Positions 25,769 through 35,662 of a stretch of DNA of 64,000 bases are shown in pieces. The DNA comes from JAJZRV01 sp027442615 (GTDB taxonomy: Bacteria; Pseudomonadota; Gammaproteobacteria; Burkholderiales; Ferrovaceae), in NCBI GenBank assembly GCA_027442615.1, contig DAIBBI010000006.1:53473-117472 (forward strand). The letters run 5' to 3'. Below the pieces are notes generated by a model, which was given only the letters and a program-made list of their open reading frames with translations, had not been told where the DNA came from and ran no database searches. The translations under genes and the position numbers were made by a program. How positions within the stretch are numbered: the stretch's first letter is position 1; each line of letters starts with the position of its first letter.

Positions 25769-26524
25769 ATGCGCGAACCGCAACCCGACATGACACAAAA
25801 CCCTGAACGACCGCAGCGCGGACGCCTCTACCTGATTCCGGTCCCGCTTTCCGAGGGTGACGGAATCACGCATCTCCCCGCGGCCGTCGTGGAACGGGTC
25901 AGGACCCTCGACCATTTTGTCGTGGAAGAAGCCAAAACGGCGCGGCGCATCCTCAAATTGCTGGGTCACCCCACGCCGCTGGCCCGGTTGAACATGGCCA
26001 CCCTCAACGAACATACCCCGTTTGCCGATGTGGACGCCCTGCTTCAACCCCTGGGTGCCGGATACGATCTGGGCCTGATGTCCGAGGCGGGTTGCCCCGC
26101 CGTGGCCGACCCGGGCGCGCAACTGGTGCGCCTTGCCCATCAACAAGGCTACACAGTCATCCCCATGGTGGGTCCCTCTTCCATCCTGCTCGCCTTGATG
26201 GCATCGGGCCTTGAAGGACAGCGCTTTGCCTTCCATGGCTACCTGCCGGTGGATGCCGCAGCCCGGCGCGCGCGCATCGAACAGCTGGAAAAGCGCTCGC
26301 GCGGTACGAGCGAAACGGAAATCCTCATCGAGACGCCCTATCGCAATACTGCGCTGCTGGGCGCCCTTCTGGAAACATTGTCTCCCGCAACCCTGCTATG
26401 CGTCGCGTGCGACCTCACCGGGGCGCAGCAGCAGATTCGCACCGCGACCGTTGCGGAGTGGCGCAGTGCCCCGCAAATCCTGCCACAACGCACTCCTGCC
26501 GTTTTTTTGTTGCTGGCTGCATGA
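25769..26524 (+). CDS. Tetrapyrrole-methylase-fold SAM methyltransferase (RsmI-related)
   Basis: About 251 residues from MREPQPDMTQ (a second ATG seven codons on is also possible). RGRLYLIPVPLSEGDGI at the N-terminus, VVEEAKTARRIL, LMSEAGCPAVADPG and the VGPSSILLALMASG stretch match the RsmI branch of the tetrapyrrole methylase superfamily. The N-terminal motif differs from the TPIGNLEDI of true RsmI, so I call it a paralogue. It probably methylates RNA, but its target is not known to me. It diverges from crcB. Confidence 0.83.
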   Translation: MREPQPDMTQNPERPQRGRLYLIPVPLSEGDGITHLPAAVVERVRTLDHFVVEEAKTARRILKLLGHPTPLARLNMATLNEHTPFADVDALLQPLGAGYDLGLMSEAGCPAVADPGAQLVRLAHQQGYTVIPMVGPSSILLALMASGLEGQRFAFHGYLPVDAAARRARIEQLEKRSRGTSETEILIETPYRNTALLGALLETLSPATLLCVACDLTGAQQQIRTATVAEWRSAPQILPQRTPAVFLLLAA

Positions 26525-26569
26525 TAGAATCTGCCAACCATCGTCTCTGCAGACCCTCCCTGACCTCTC

Positions 26570-29500
26570 ATGTGGATTGTTAGACTGGCGCTTCGGCGTC
26601 CTTATACCTTTGTTGTCGCCGCGATCCTGATCCTTCTGCTGGGAATTGTTTCAGTTCGTAACACCCCCACAGACATTTTTCCCAACATCGACATTCCAGT
26701 CGTCAGTGTCATCTGGAATTACAGCGGCTTGCCGCCATCCCAGATGGAAAAATACATCACCACCTTCAGCGAATACGCATTGTCTTCCGGCGTCAATGAC
26801 GTGCGCGCCATGGAATCGCAAACGGTCAACGGTGCCGCGGTCATCAAGGTGTACTTCCAACCCAACGTCAAGATTGCCGAGGCGGTAGCCCAGGTGGTTT
26901 CCATCTCGCAGACCATCATCCGCCGCATGCCGGCCGGCACCGTGCCGCCACTGATCCTGCGCTACGAAGCCTCGAGCGTACCGATCCTGCAAATGTCGCT
27001 GTCCAGCACGAAACTTTCCGAATCGCAGCTCTATGATTTCGGTATCTACCGCATCCGCACCGCAATCGCGCCGGTCAAGGGTGCCCGCCTGGCGTTGCCC
27101 TATGGCGGCAAGCCACGACAGATCCAGGTGGACCTCGACCCCGCCGCAATGATGGCCAAGGGCGTCAGCGCCGATGACGTCAACAATGCACTGCTCAATC
27201 AAAACCTGAGTTTGCCCACCGGGGACGCCAAGGTCGGGGTCACCGACTACATCGTCGGCATGAACATGAACCCCTCCAACATCGAGGCGCTCAATGACGT
27301 TCCCATCAAGAAGGTGGGCAACACCTGGATTTACATCCACGACGTGGCCCACGTGCGCGACGGCTTCGGGGTACAGACCAACGTGGTGCGCAGCGATGGG
27401 CAACGCGGCGCCCTGCTAACCGTGCTCAAGACCGGTCAGGCCTCCACCCTCGACGTGGTGAACAGCATCAAGGAAATCCTGCCAGGGGTGCGCGCCCAAT
27501 ATCCGGACATCCAGATCGCGGAACTGTTCGACCAATCCCTTTTCGTCAAGGCCGCCATCAAGGGCGTCGTGGGTGAAGGGCTCATCGCAGCACTGCTGAC
27601 GGCCGGCATGATTCTGCTGTTCCTGGGCAGCCTGCGCAGCACGTTCATCGTGGTGATCTCCATCCCGCTCTCGATTCTGACCTCCCTGATCATTCTGTAC
27701 GCCACGGGAGAAACCCTCAACATCATGACGCTGGGCGGATTGGCCCTTGCAGTGGGAATACTGGTGGATGATGCCACGGTGGAAATTGAAAATGTCCACC
27801 GCAACGCCAAGCTTGGCAAACCCCTGGAGGAGACCATCCTGATGGGTGCACGCCAGATTTTCGTGCCCACCCTGGTCTCCACCCTGTCCATCTGTATCGT
27901 GTTTGTGTCTGTGCTGTTCCTCAACGGACCCGCCAAGTACCTCTTCACGCCGCTTGCCCTGGCGGTGGTATACGCCATGATGGCCTCATGGGTGCTATCC
28001 CGCACCCTGGTGCCAGTGATGGTCAAGTACCTTCTGCCCAAGGAACTCGATGCCGGGCATGCGCATGTCAGTCCGGGGTTTCACCGGCGCTTTGAGGCCC
28101 TCTTCGAACGCCTGCGCTCGGCTTACATGCGGGCGCTGGAAGCCTGCCTCATGCACCGTCGCAACGTGATGCTGACATCGGGTTTTGTGGTACTGGCAAC
28201 GCTCGCCCTGGTCCCGTTTGTGGGGCGCGATTTTTTCCCAACCGTAGACGCAGGACAGATCCGCATTCACGTAACCGCTCCCGCCGGCACTAGACTGGAA
28301 GAAACCGAGGCTCTCTTTGGCCAGGTGGAAGACACCTTGCGCCAGTTGATCCCAAATCACGATCGCGACCTGATCCTGGACAACATTGGTTTGCCCCAGT
28401 CGGTCAATCTGGCCTTCACGGATACGCCCACCATCAGTTCTGCTGATGGTGAAATCCTGATTTCCCTCAAGCCAGGCCACCGGATGCGAACGCCCGATTA
28501 CGTGCGCCTGTTGCGCAATGAGCTTCCCAAGCAGTTTCCGGGGGTGAGCTTCTTTTTCCAGCCGGCGGACATCGTCAGCCAGATCCTCAATTTTGGGCTG
28601 CCGGCACCCATCGACGTACAAATTGCGGGCTTTAACCCCAAGGTTCCCGCCCTGGCCCAGGAACTTGAGACGCGCATTGCCGCCATCCCGGGGGCTGCCG
28701 ACGTGCACCGTCACCAGATCAGCAACGCCCCGCAATTACAGGTCAACGTGAATCGAAACCGCGCTGCGGACCTGGGCATGACCCAGCATGACGTGGCCAA
28801 CAACGTCTTGATTGGCCTTAGCTCCAGCGCAGTCATCTCCTACAATCTGTGGCCCGATCCAAAAACCGGAGTGGGCTACCCCATTGCCATCCAAACCCCG
28901 CAATCTGAAGTGACCTCCATTGATCAGATCATGAACCTGCCGCTGCCGGGCAAGGGCGGCGCTGCCACCGAGCCGCTCAGCAATCTCGCCACCCTGGAGC
29001 GGCGCCAAACCCCTGCAGTCATCAGCCACTATGACGTTCAACCCGTCTTTGACATCTATGCCAACGTGCAGGACCGCGACCTCGGCGCGCTGGCCTCGGA
29101 CATCCAGACAGTCGTCGACGACATTACACCGAGGCTGCCACCGGGTACGCGCCTTGTCATGCGTGGGCAAGTGGAGAGCATGAACCAGGCCTTCGTTCGC
29201 CTGGGTTTGGGTATCCTCTTTGCTGCCTCACTGATCTATTTCCTGATGGTGGTCAATTTCCAGTCCTGGACCGACCCCTTCATCATCATCACGGCCCTTC
29301 CCGGCGCATTGTGCGGCATTGTCTGGATGCTGTTCGTCACGGCCACCCCCTTTAGCGTCCCGTCGCTGATGGGGACCATCATGAGCTTGGGAGTCGCCAC
29401 CGGCAACAGTATTCTGGTGGTGACTTTTGCCAATGACTGCATGCATGCCGGTTCTGACCCGGTCAAGGCAGCCCTCGAAGCCGGCTTCACGCGCCTGCGC

Positions 29501-29734
29501 CCGGTATTGATGACGGCCGCTGCCATGCTGATTGGCATGGTCCCCATGTCCCTTGGCCTGGGAGAAGGAGGCGAGCAGAATGCGCCCTTGGGCCGGGCCG
29601 TCATTGGTGGGTTGCTGGTGGCCACCCTTTCCACACTGGTTTTTGTGCCGGTGGTCTTTGCCTGGGTCAAGGAAGTCATGATTCGCAAGGGCTATCGATT
29701 TGATGCCGTCAGCGCCCACGCTGACCCAATCTGA
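26570..29734 (+). CDS. HAE1-like RND efflux pump, inner membrane
   Basis: 1054 residues with the AcrB-like plan of 12 membrane helices and two large periplasmic loops (residues about 35-330 and 560-860). The proton-relay aspartates are present as D400/D401 in VGILVDDATVE. At the position of AcrB K940 the sequence is VATGNSILVV with glycine 945, so that lysine is missing. The gene starts 45 bases after the methyltransferase and precedes the adaptor gene by 17 bases, in pump-then-adaptor order. No outer-membrane factor gene follows. Substrates unknown. Confidence 0.9.
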   Translation: MWIVRLALRRPYTFVVAAILILLLGIVSVRNTPTDIFPNIDIPVVSVIWNYSGLPPSQMEKYITTFSEYALSSGVNDVRAMESQTVNGAAVIKVYFQPNVKIAEAVAQVVSISQTIIRRMPAGTVPPLILRYEASSVPILQMSLSSTKLSESQLYDFGIYRIRTAIAPVKGARLALPYGGKPRQIQVDLDPAAMMAKGVSADDVNNALLNQNLSLPTGDAKVGVTDYIVGMNMNPSNIEALNDVPIKKVGNTWIYIHDVAHVRDGFGVQTNVVRSDGQRGALLTVLKTGQASTLDVVNSIKEILPGVRAQYPDIQIAELFDQSLFVKAAIKGVVGEGLIAALLTAGMILLFLGSLRSTFIVVISIPLSILTSLIILYATGETLNIMTLGGLALAVGILVDDATVEIENVHRNAKLGKPLEETILMGARQIFVPTLVSTLSICIVFVSVLFLNGPAKYLFTPLALAVVYAMMASWVLSRTLVPVMVKYLLPKELDAGHAHVSPGFHRRFEALFERLRSAYMRALEACLMHRRNVMLTSGFVVLATLALVPFVGRDFFPTVDAGQIRIHVTAPAGTRLEETEALFGQVEDTLRQLIPNHDRDLILDNIGLPQSVNLAFTDTPTISSADGEILISLKPGHRMRTPDYVRLLRNELPKQFPGVSFFFQPADIVSQILNFGLPAPIDVQIAGFNPKVPALAQELETRIAAIPGAADVHRHQISNAPQLQVNVNRNRAADLGMTQHDVANNVLIGLSSSAVISYNLWPDPKTGVGYPIAIQTPQSEVTSIDQIMNLPLPGKGGAATEPLSNLATLERRQTPAVISHYDVQPVFDIYANVQDRDLGALASDIQTVVDDITPRLPPGTRLVMRGQVESMNQAFVRLGLGILFAASLIYFLMVVNFQSWTDPFIIITALPGALCGIVWMLFVTATPFSVPSLMGTIMSLGVATGNSILVVTFANDCMHAGSDPVKAALEAGFTRLRPVLMTAAAMLIGMVPMSLGLGEGGEQNAPLGRAVIGGLLVATLSTLVFVPVVFAWVKEVMIRKGYRFDAVSAHADPI

Positions 29735-29751
29735 AAACTCATGGCCTGCTT

Positions 29752-30936
29752 ATGAATCCCTCTGAAAACCCGAATGCCCCAAAATCCGGCACAAGGCCGC
29801 GTCATCGCCTGAGTCATGCCTTCAAGCCCCTTGCCATCGTCATCGGCCTGCTGTTGGTGCTGGTGGTGGTGGGTTTGATCAACCGTTACGGACTCACGAA
29901 CAACGCCCCACGCCCCACCGTCACGCCCGTGCCCACCGTGGCTTTTGTGTCGGCCGCCCGCGGCAAACCTGAGTCAGAACTGGTTCTGCCCGGCACCCTG
30001 CAGCCCGCAAGGGAAACACAGATCTACGCTCGCGCCAGTGGATATGTCAGCAAATGGAATGTGGACATCGGTACGGAAGTCCATGAAGGCCAGCTGTTGC
30101 TGACCATTGACAGTCCCGAGGTGGACCAGAATCTGGCTCATGCCGAAGCGGCGTTGGCTTCCGCGCGCGCCAATCTGCAGATTGCCATCACCACCTTCAA
30201 CCGCTCGAAGGAGCTGCTGGCCAGAAAATTCCTGTCCCAGCAGATTGTGGATGAGCAGGAAGCCCAGATGCAGGCCCGCGCGGCAGACGTCCACGCCAAC
30301 GAAGCGGATGTGCGCCGTTATCGGGAAAGCCAGGCCTTCGAGCGCGTCACTGCCCCCTTTGCCGGGCGCATCACCTATCGCAACGTGGAAAAGGGCCAAC
30401 TCGTTACTGCCAACAGCCCTGACCCCAATGGCTGGCTGTATCGCCTGTCGGCAACCAATCCGCTGCGCCTTTTCGTGAATGTGCCGCAAAGCCAGGCGCG
30501 CTTCATCCACGACGACATGCCCGTGTCACTGAAACTGAGCGAATACCCGGGGCGGACCTTTACGGCTACTGTGGCGCGCAGCGCGGGCGCACTCGACCCC
30601 AGTTCCAAGACCCTGCTCACGGAGGTTCATATTCCCAACGACAAGCATGAACTTGCCTCAGGCAGCTATGCCGAGGCTCACTTTGCCTTGAAGCTTGACA
30701 ATCCGGTCATCATCCTGCCGGCCAACACGCTGATCGTGCGGGCAGATGGCACCAAAGTGGCCGTGATTGACCAGAACAATCACATCCAGTTAAAGCCGGT
30801 CACCACGGGGCGTGATTTCGGTACGACCATCGAGATCATCACGGGGCTGAGCGAAAACGAAAAGGTGGTCACCAATCCTTCGGACTCCGTACGGGATGGC
30901 GCCACCGTCAACCCCGTTCCCGCAAAAAGCAACTGA
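29752..30936 (+). CDS. RND efflux adaptor (membrane fusion protein)
   Basis: 394 residues. One N-terminal membrane helix (residues 25-45), lipoyl halves around ARASGYVSKWNVDIGTEVHEGQ and FAGRITYRNVEKGQLV, a short alpha-hairpin between them (about residues 115-190) and a beta-barrel domain give the HlyD/AcrA layout. It should link the RND pump encoded upstream to a TolC-type channel, perhaps the one at about 9-10 kb or another elsewhere. It ends base-to-base against the convergent HAD gene. Confidence 0.9.
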   Translation: MNPSENPNAPKSGTRPRHRLSHAFKPLAIVIGLLLVLVVVGLINRYGLTNNAPRPTVTPVPTVAFVSAARGKPESELVLPGTLQPARETQIYARASGYVSKWNVDIGTEVHEGQLLLTIDSPEVDQNLAHAEAALASARANLQIAITTFNRSKELLARKFLSQQIVDEQEAQMQARAADVHANEADVRRYRESQAFERVTAPFAGRITYRNVEKGQLVTANSPDPNGWLYRLSATNPLRLFVNVPQSQARFIHDDMPVSLKLSEYPGRTFTATVARSAGALDPSSKTLLTEVHIPNDKHELASGSYAEAHFALKLDNPVIILPANTLIVRADGTKVAVIDQNNHIQLKPVTTGRDFGTTIEIITGLSENEKVVTNPSDSVRDGATVNPVPAKSN

Positions 30937-31587
30937 TCAGCCTTCTGCGCTTAACCAGCGCGCCAGCTCCGGTACGCTGTCCACCACGGCCCGTGCCGGG
31001 TGCTGCTCCAGGTATGTCCGGGGCTGCGCGCCGTAGCTCACCGCCACCGCATCCACCCCGGCATGATGGGCCATCATGAGGTCGTGAGAGGTATCCCCAA
31101 TCATCAAGGTGCGCTGCGGTGCCATGCCCGTTACTTCCATCAAATGCAGCAACATGTCGGGATCAGGTTTGGGCCGGCTTTCATCCGCGCAGCGCGAGGC
31201 TACGAAATGCGGCTTGAAACCCGTCGCACTGAAACCGCGCTCCAATCCCACACGCGGCTTACCCGTGGCCACCGCCAACAGATGACCCGCGCCATCCAGT
31301 ACCTGCAATAGCACGGCAACCCCTTCGAAGGGGCGCAATTTATGCTCGCGCGGAAGATAATGCGCACGGTAATGTTCGAATAGCTCCGGTAGGCGCTCTG
31401 GCGGCAGTTCGGGTGCCACATATTGCAGTGCCGCCATCATCCCCATGCCGATGACGTGGCGGGCGTGCTCCTCTGGAGGCGTTGCAAGGCCCATGCGTGT
31501 GCACGCCATACGCAGTGTCTCGGCAATCAGGGATGCTGAGTCCATGAGGGTGCCATCCCAGTCAAAAACGATCAGGTCATAGCGCAT
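30937..31587 (-). CDS. HAD-superfamily phosphatase (phosphoglycolate phosphatase-like)
   Basis: 216 residues. The nucleophile motif DWDGTLMDS at the N-terminus, VATGKPRVG, KPDPDMLLHLME and IGDTSHDLMMAHHAG are HAD motifs I-IV with a helical cap between. It resembles Gph, but the exact phosphate ester substrate is uncertain. It overlaps rluC by 11 bases, and this pairing is common in betaproteobacteria. Confidence 0.86.
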   Translation of the reverse strand: MRYDLIVFDWDGTLMDSASLIAETLRMACTRMGLATPPEEHARHVIGMGMMAALQYVAPELPPERLPELFEHYRAHYLPREHKLRPFEGVAVLLQVLDGAGHLLAVATGKPRVGLERGFSATGFKPHFVASRCADESRPKPDPDMLLHLMEVTGMAPQRTLMIGDTSHDLMMAHHAGVDAVAVSYGAQPRTYLEQHPARAVVDSVPELARWLSAEG

Positions 31588-32542
31588 GGGCGAGTGGAGT
31601 CAGGCGTTCGAGAAACTGGCTGAGCTCCTGGGGCAATGCTGCTTCCAGTTCGAGCGGCGCTTCCTGCACGGGGTGGATGAAGCGCAGTGAAGCCGCATGC
31701 AAAAACATGCGTTTCAGGCCTTGTCGCGCCAGCACCTTGTTCCAGGCAAAATCGCCATACTTGTCATCACCTGCGATGGGGCAGCCCAGATGGGCCAGAT
31801 GCACGCGAATCTGGTGGGTCCGTCCAGTCATGAGCTGGGCCTCCAGCAGCGTGGCCTCTTCAAAACGCTGCTTGCGCCGAAAAATTGTCTGCGAAGCCTT
31901 GCCGTCCTCCCGCACCATGACCCGACGCTCCCCGGATTCGGTGAGAAACTTGTGCAGGCTCTCTTTGACCACCTTCTTCTCTTCCTTGAACTGGCCCCGC
32001 GCCAGCGCGAAGTAGCGTTTATCCATGACACCGGCCCGCATCATGTCATGCAGGGCCACCAGCATGCTGCGCTTCTTGGCAACGAGCAGTATCCCCGAGG
32101 TGTCGCGATCCAGCCGGTGTGCCAGTTCCAGAAAGCGGGCCTTGGGCCGCTCGGCGCGCAGTTGTTCGATCACCCCCAGGCTGATGCCGCTGCCTCCGTG
32201 CACGGCCACTCCCGCTGGTTTGTTCAGCGCCAGCAAGCCTTCGTCCTCATACAGGATGGCCTGGGCGATCGGCGCGGCGCCCCATTTGGGTGCATTGAGG
32301 GGCCTAGCCTTGGCAGGCGCCACTTCGACAGGAGGAATGCGGACCCGATCCCCGATCTTCAGTCGGTAGGTAGCATCCACGCGCCCGCTGTTGACGCGGA
32401 CTTCCCCGCTGCGAAGGATACGGTAAATGTGGCTCTTGGGCACCCCTTTGAGCCGATTGAGCAGAAAATTGTCGATGCGCTGGTGATCGGCATCTTCATC
32501 GATTTCCTCCCAAAGAACAGAAGTTTTGCGCAATGAGGACAT
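31577..32542 (-). CDS. rluC: 23S rRNA pseudouridine synthase RluC-type
   Basis: 321 residues. An N-terminal S4 domain (RIDNFLLNRLKGVPKSHIYRI) is followed by the RsuA/RluA domain with catalytic aspartate in HRLDRDTSGILL and the MTGRTHQIRVHLAHLG motif. It should modify 23S rRNA uridines. It is divergent from rne, a conserved arrangement. No Shine-Dalgarno is seen and the likely -10 (TATAAA at 32547-32552, minus strand) almost touches the ATG, so the message may be leaderless. Confidence 0.92.
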   Translation of the reverse strand: MSSLRKTSVLWEEIDEDADHQRIDNFLLNRLKGVPKSHIYRILRSGEVRVNSGRVDATYRLKIGDRVRIPPVEVAPAKARPLNAPKWGAAPIAQAILYEDEGLLALNKPAGVAVHGGSGISLGVIEQLRAERPKARFLELAHRLDRDTSGILLVAKKRSMLVALHDMMRAGVMDKRYFALARGQFKEEKKVVKESLHKFLTESGERRVMVREDGKASQTIFRRKQRFEEATLLEAQLMTGRTHQIRVHLAHLGCPIAGDDKYGDFAWNKVLARQGLKRMFLHAASLRFIHPVQEAPLELEAALPQELSQFLERLTPLAHAL

Positions 32543-32554
32543 TTTATTTATAAT
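32526..32554 (+). promoter_or_regulatory. Promoter of rne
   Basis: TTGCGC (32526-32531) and a perfect TATAAT (32549-32554) are 17 bases apart. The start would be near 32561, giving a leader of about 390 bases before the rne ATG. The -10 overlaps the putative -10 of the divergent rluC, so the two may compete. Confidence 0.55.
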
Positions 32555-32560
32555 CGTAAG

Positions 32561-32951
32561 TTGTTGAGTCTATTAGAGGTCGCCTCATCAAGCGGCCTAA
32601 AGATCCGGGCCAACTCAACCCGTTCTGAGCAGACTCGATAGCCCCGGATCAAAAGTGACATACCGGGTACCCTCCCGGCAAGCCGCTGGGCGTTCGACGA
32701 ACAGTCACAATCGGTTAATTTCGCTCACCAAAAAGTAGCGATGGTAAGTTAGTTGCGCGCTGAAAGCATCATCTGATTTTTCCGCCCTGCCAGAAGCAGG
32801 GTGATGACGACAACACCGATCGAACCATTGATAGATAGAGAGTCTGACATTTTAGTTACATGAAGGCCCTATAGTTTATTCCCACCCGCGCCCCAGGCGC
32901 GAGCGTGGTTCGGTTTTGTCCTCCCGAAGCCTAAGCGCGCGGGGGTCCATT
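32561..32951 (+). ncRNA. Long structured 5' leader of rne
   Basis: Stems visible by eye: AGCGGC 32591-32596 with GCCGCT 32682-32687 closes a region holding GATCCGGG 32602-32609 / CCCGGATC 32643-32650 and CCGGG 32663-32667 / CCCGG 32674-32678. Further down, TCGCT/AGCGA and a hairpin with CCCTGC 32785-32790 / GCAGGG 32796-32801 extended by CATCA/TGATG occur. E. coli rne has a 361-base leader whose hairpins let RNase E control its own message; the length and position here suggest the same job. No sequence match to the E. coli element was tested. Confidence 0.5.
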
Positions 32952-35636
32952 ATGAAGCGCATGCTGTTTAACGCAACCCACTCCGAAGAGCTGCGGGTTG
33001 CCATCGTCGACGGTCAAAAACTGATTGACCTCGACATCGAATATTCCGGTAAGGAACAACGCAAGAGCAATATCTACAAGGCCGTCATCACGCGAGTGGA
33101 ACCTTCGCTCGAGGCTGTTTTCGTGGACTACGGCACAGACCGCCACGGGTTTCTTCCTTTCAAGGAAATCTCGCGCGCTTACCTGCAAAACGAAGACGGC
33201 GAGTTTTCACGCAGCCGCATCGCAAGCCAGCTCAAGGAAGGTCAGGAACTCATCGTCCAGGTGGACAAGGATGAACGCGGCAACAAAGGCGCTGCTCTGA
33301 CGTCCTTCATCAGCCTGGCCGGACGCTACCTTGTTTTGATGCCCAACAACCCACGAGGCGGCGGTGTCTCGCGCAGGGTGGAAGGCGACGAGCGCGCGGA
33401 ACTTCGCGATGTCCTGGCCCAGCTTGAAGTGCCGGCCGGCATGTCCCTGATCGCTCGCACTGCCGGAATCGGTCGCTCGGTAGAAGAATTGCAGTGGGAC
33501 CTCAACTACCTGCTTCAGCTATGGAACGCCATTGAGGCTGCCTCCCATGGGCAGAACGGCCCCTTCCTGATCTATCAGGAAGGCAGCCTCGTGATTCGCG
33601 CCATTCGCGACCTATTCCAGCCGGACATCGGCGAGATCCTGTTCGACACCGAATCCATTTATGACCAGGCCCGGCAGTTCATGAGCCATGTGATGCCGGC
33701 CAACGTTCACAAGGTCAAGCTCTACCACGACGATGTACCCCTGTTTTCGCGTTTCCAGATCGAACACCAGATCGAAACCGCCTATCGGCGTGAAGTCACG
33801 CTGCCTTCGGGCGGCGCCATCGTGATCGACCATACCGAAGCCCTGGTCTCGGTGGACGTCAACTCGGCCCGCGCCACGCGCGGCGCGGATATTGAACAGA
33901 CCGCACTTAATACCAACCTCGAGGCAGCCGATGAAATTGCCCGACAGTTGCGGCTGCGCGACTTGGGCGGGTTGATCGTCATCGACTTCATTGACATGGA
34001 AAGCACGCGTAACCAACGCGACGTGGAAAACCGCCTGCGCGACGCCCTGCACTACGATCGGGCCCGCGTGCAAACCGGAAAGATCTCCCGATTTGGCCTG
34101 CTTGAGCTCTCGCGCCAACGCCTTCAGCCTTCGCTGGGTGAGACCAGCCATACGGCTTGCCCGCGTTGCCACGGCACCGGGTTCATCCGTGATACGGAGT
34201 CGTCTGCCCTGCATATCCTGCGCATCCTGCAGGAAGAAGCCATGAAGGAGAACACAGCCATCGTCCGGGCCCAGGTTCCTGTGGATGTAGCCACTTTCCT
34301 GCTCAATGAAAAGCGTGCTGACATCTACGCCATTGAGGCACGACTGAAAGTCCATGTTATGCTGATTCCCAACATCCACCTGGAAACCCCGAATTACTCG
34401 GTGTTACGCATCCGCCACGACGAAGCCAATCAGATGGAACTGACCGAAACCAGCTATCAGCTGGTGGAAGTCCCGGAAGAGTCAAGCGATCTCAAACCCC
34501 GCGCCGAGCGTCAGGCCCCGCCCAAGCCGGTGGCGGCTGTGCGGGGAATCACCCCGCTTCAGCCCGCGCCCATGAGCGCAGAACCTGCAGTAACGCCCGC
34601 GCCTGCTGCCCGGACTTACCAGGAAGGTACGCGTAAATCCTTCTTTGGCACCATTCTGGGATGGCTCAAAGGCTCGCCCAGCGAGGAGACTGCGCCCGCC
34701 AGGGCCGAGGCTGCGCCCGCTGCGCCGGCACGCCGTGAGCGTGGCGAGCAGAACAATGAGCGACGTCGCTCACGCGGAGGACGCGATCGTCACGAACGCG
34801 GCAACCGCAACGAATCGCGTGAAGGAGCCCAGGAAAACGGCGAACGGCCCCAACGCGGCGAAGGCCGTGGCCAGCAAAAGCCTCGCCAACCCCAGCGCGA
34901 ATCCAAGCGTAACGAGACCCAGAGCGTCGAGAATGCCAGCCAGGCCGTGGCAGCACCCGTCGCGGCCGCCATCACGGCACCCCCTGAAGGTGGGCAGCCC
35001 GCACCGCGAGAAGGTGGCGGCAGAAGCCGGCGCGGCCGGCGCGGTGGTCGGCGGGATCGCGGTGGACGCGGCTTTAACGGCGCCATTACCCCCACTTTCG
35101 AGCGTGGCGACGAACAGCCCACCCAAGCCGTGGCGGAAAGCGTCATCGCAGAAGGACAAGGCGCCCTGCGCAACCCGCGTCAGCGTCGTCGCAGCCGCAA
35201 TGAGACTTTCGACGAGACCCCAATAACGCAACAAACACCGGTGGAACGGCTGGAAATGCCTCAGCCCCAGGCAGAGTTCGACTTGGGAACTACGGCACCG
35301 GCACCAGCACCAGTACCCGTTGCCGAACCCATCGCCGTTGCCTCCCTCGAACCGCCAGTGCCTGCCCCCGCCCCGGTGTTCATCCGTACGCCTGAGCCGG
35401 TGGCGCAGCAACCCGTCACCGCGCCTGCAACCTCGCTTGCGACCGCCACCCTGGAAGTCCCGGCGGAAAGCGGATTGATCCTGGTTCAAACCCGCAAGGC
35501 AGCAGAGGTGGCCCCAGACGCCACCGAACAGGAAGCTCGGCCGGCCCGCCGTCGCACGCCCCGGTCCCGTCCGGCAGCAACCGCAGAATCCGGTCCCTTG
35601 GTACAGGTGGAAACGCAGCAGCGCAACGAATCGTAA
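32952..35636 (+). CDS. rne: Ribonuclease E
   Basis: 894 residues from MKRMLFNATHSEELRVAIVDG, preceded by GGGGGT. The N-terminal half has the S1 domain (ITRVEPSLEAVFVDYG), RNase H-like and DNase I-like parts with the metal aspartates (VSVDVNSARATRG and LGGLIVIDFIDME), and the zinc-link CPRCHGTG. The C-terminal half (from about residue 510) is low-complexity, rich in Arg/Gly/Pro/Ala and presumably disordered, holding RNA-binding and degradosome contact sites. It is the main mRNA-decay endonuclease. A perfect hairpin terminator follows. Confidence 0.96.
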   Translation: MKRMLFNATHSEELRVAIVDGQKLIDLDIEYSGKEQRKSNIYKAVITRVEPSLEAVFVDYGTDRHGFLPFKEISRAYLQNEDGEFSRSRIASQLKEGQELIVQVDKDERGNKGAALTSFISLAGRYLVLMPNNPRGGGVSRRVEGDERAELRDVLAQLEVPAGMSLIARTAGIGRSVEELQWDLNYLLQLWNAIEAASHGQNGPFLIYQEGSLVIRAIRDLFQPDIGEILFDTESIYDQARQFMSHVMPANVHKVKLYHDDVPLFSRFQIEHQIETAYRREVTLPSGGAIVIDHTEALVSVDVNSARATRGADIEQTALNTNLEAADEIARQLRLRDLGGLIVIDFIDMESTRNQRDVENRLRDALHYDRARVQTGKISRFGLLELSRQRLQPSLGETSHTACPRCHGTGFIRDTESSALHILRILQEEAMKENTAIVRAQVPVDVATFLLNEKRADIYAIEARLKVHVMLIPNIHLETPNYSVLRIRHDEANQMELTETSYQLVEVPEESSDLKPRAERQAPPKPVAAVRGITPLQPAPMSAEPAVTPAPAARTYQEGTRKSFFGTILGWLKGSPSEETAPARAEAAPAAPARRERGEQNNERRRSRGGRDRHERGNRNESREGAQENGERPQRGEGRGQQKPRQPQRESKRNETQSVENASQAVAAPVAAAITAPPEGGQPAPREGGGRSRRGRRGGRRDRGGRGFNGAITPTFERGDEQPTQAVAESVIAEGQGALRNPRQRRRSRNETFDETPITQQTPVERLEMPQPQAEFDLGTTAPAPAPVPVAEPIAVASLEPPVPAPAPVFIRTPEPVAQQPVTAPATSLATATLEVPAESGLILVQTRKAAEVAPDATEQEARPARRRTPRSRPAATAESGPLVQVETQQRNES

Positions 35637-35662
35637 GGTTTTCTACAAGGACAACGGATCTC

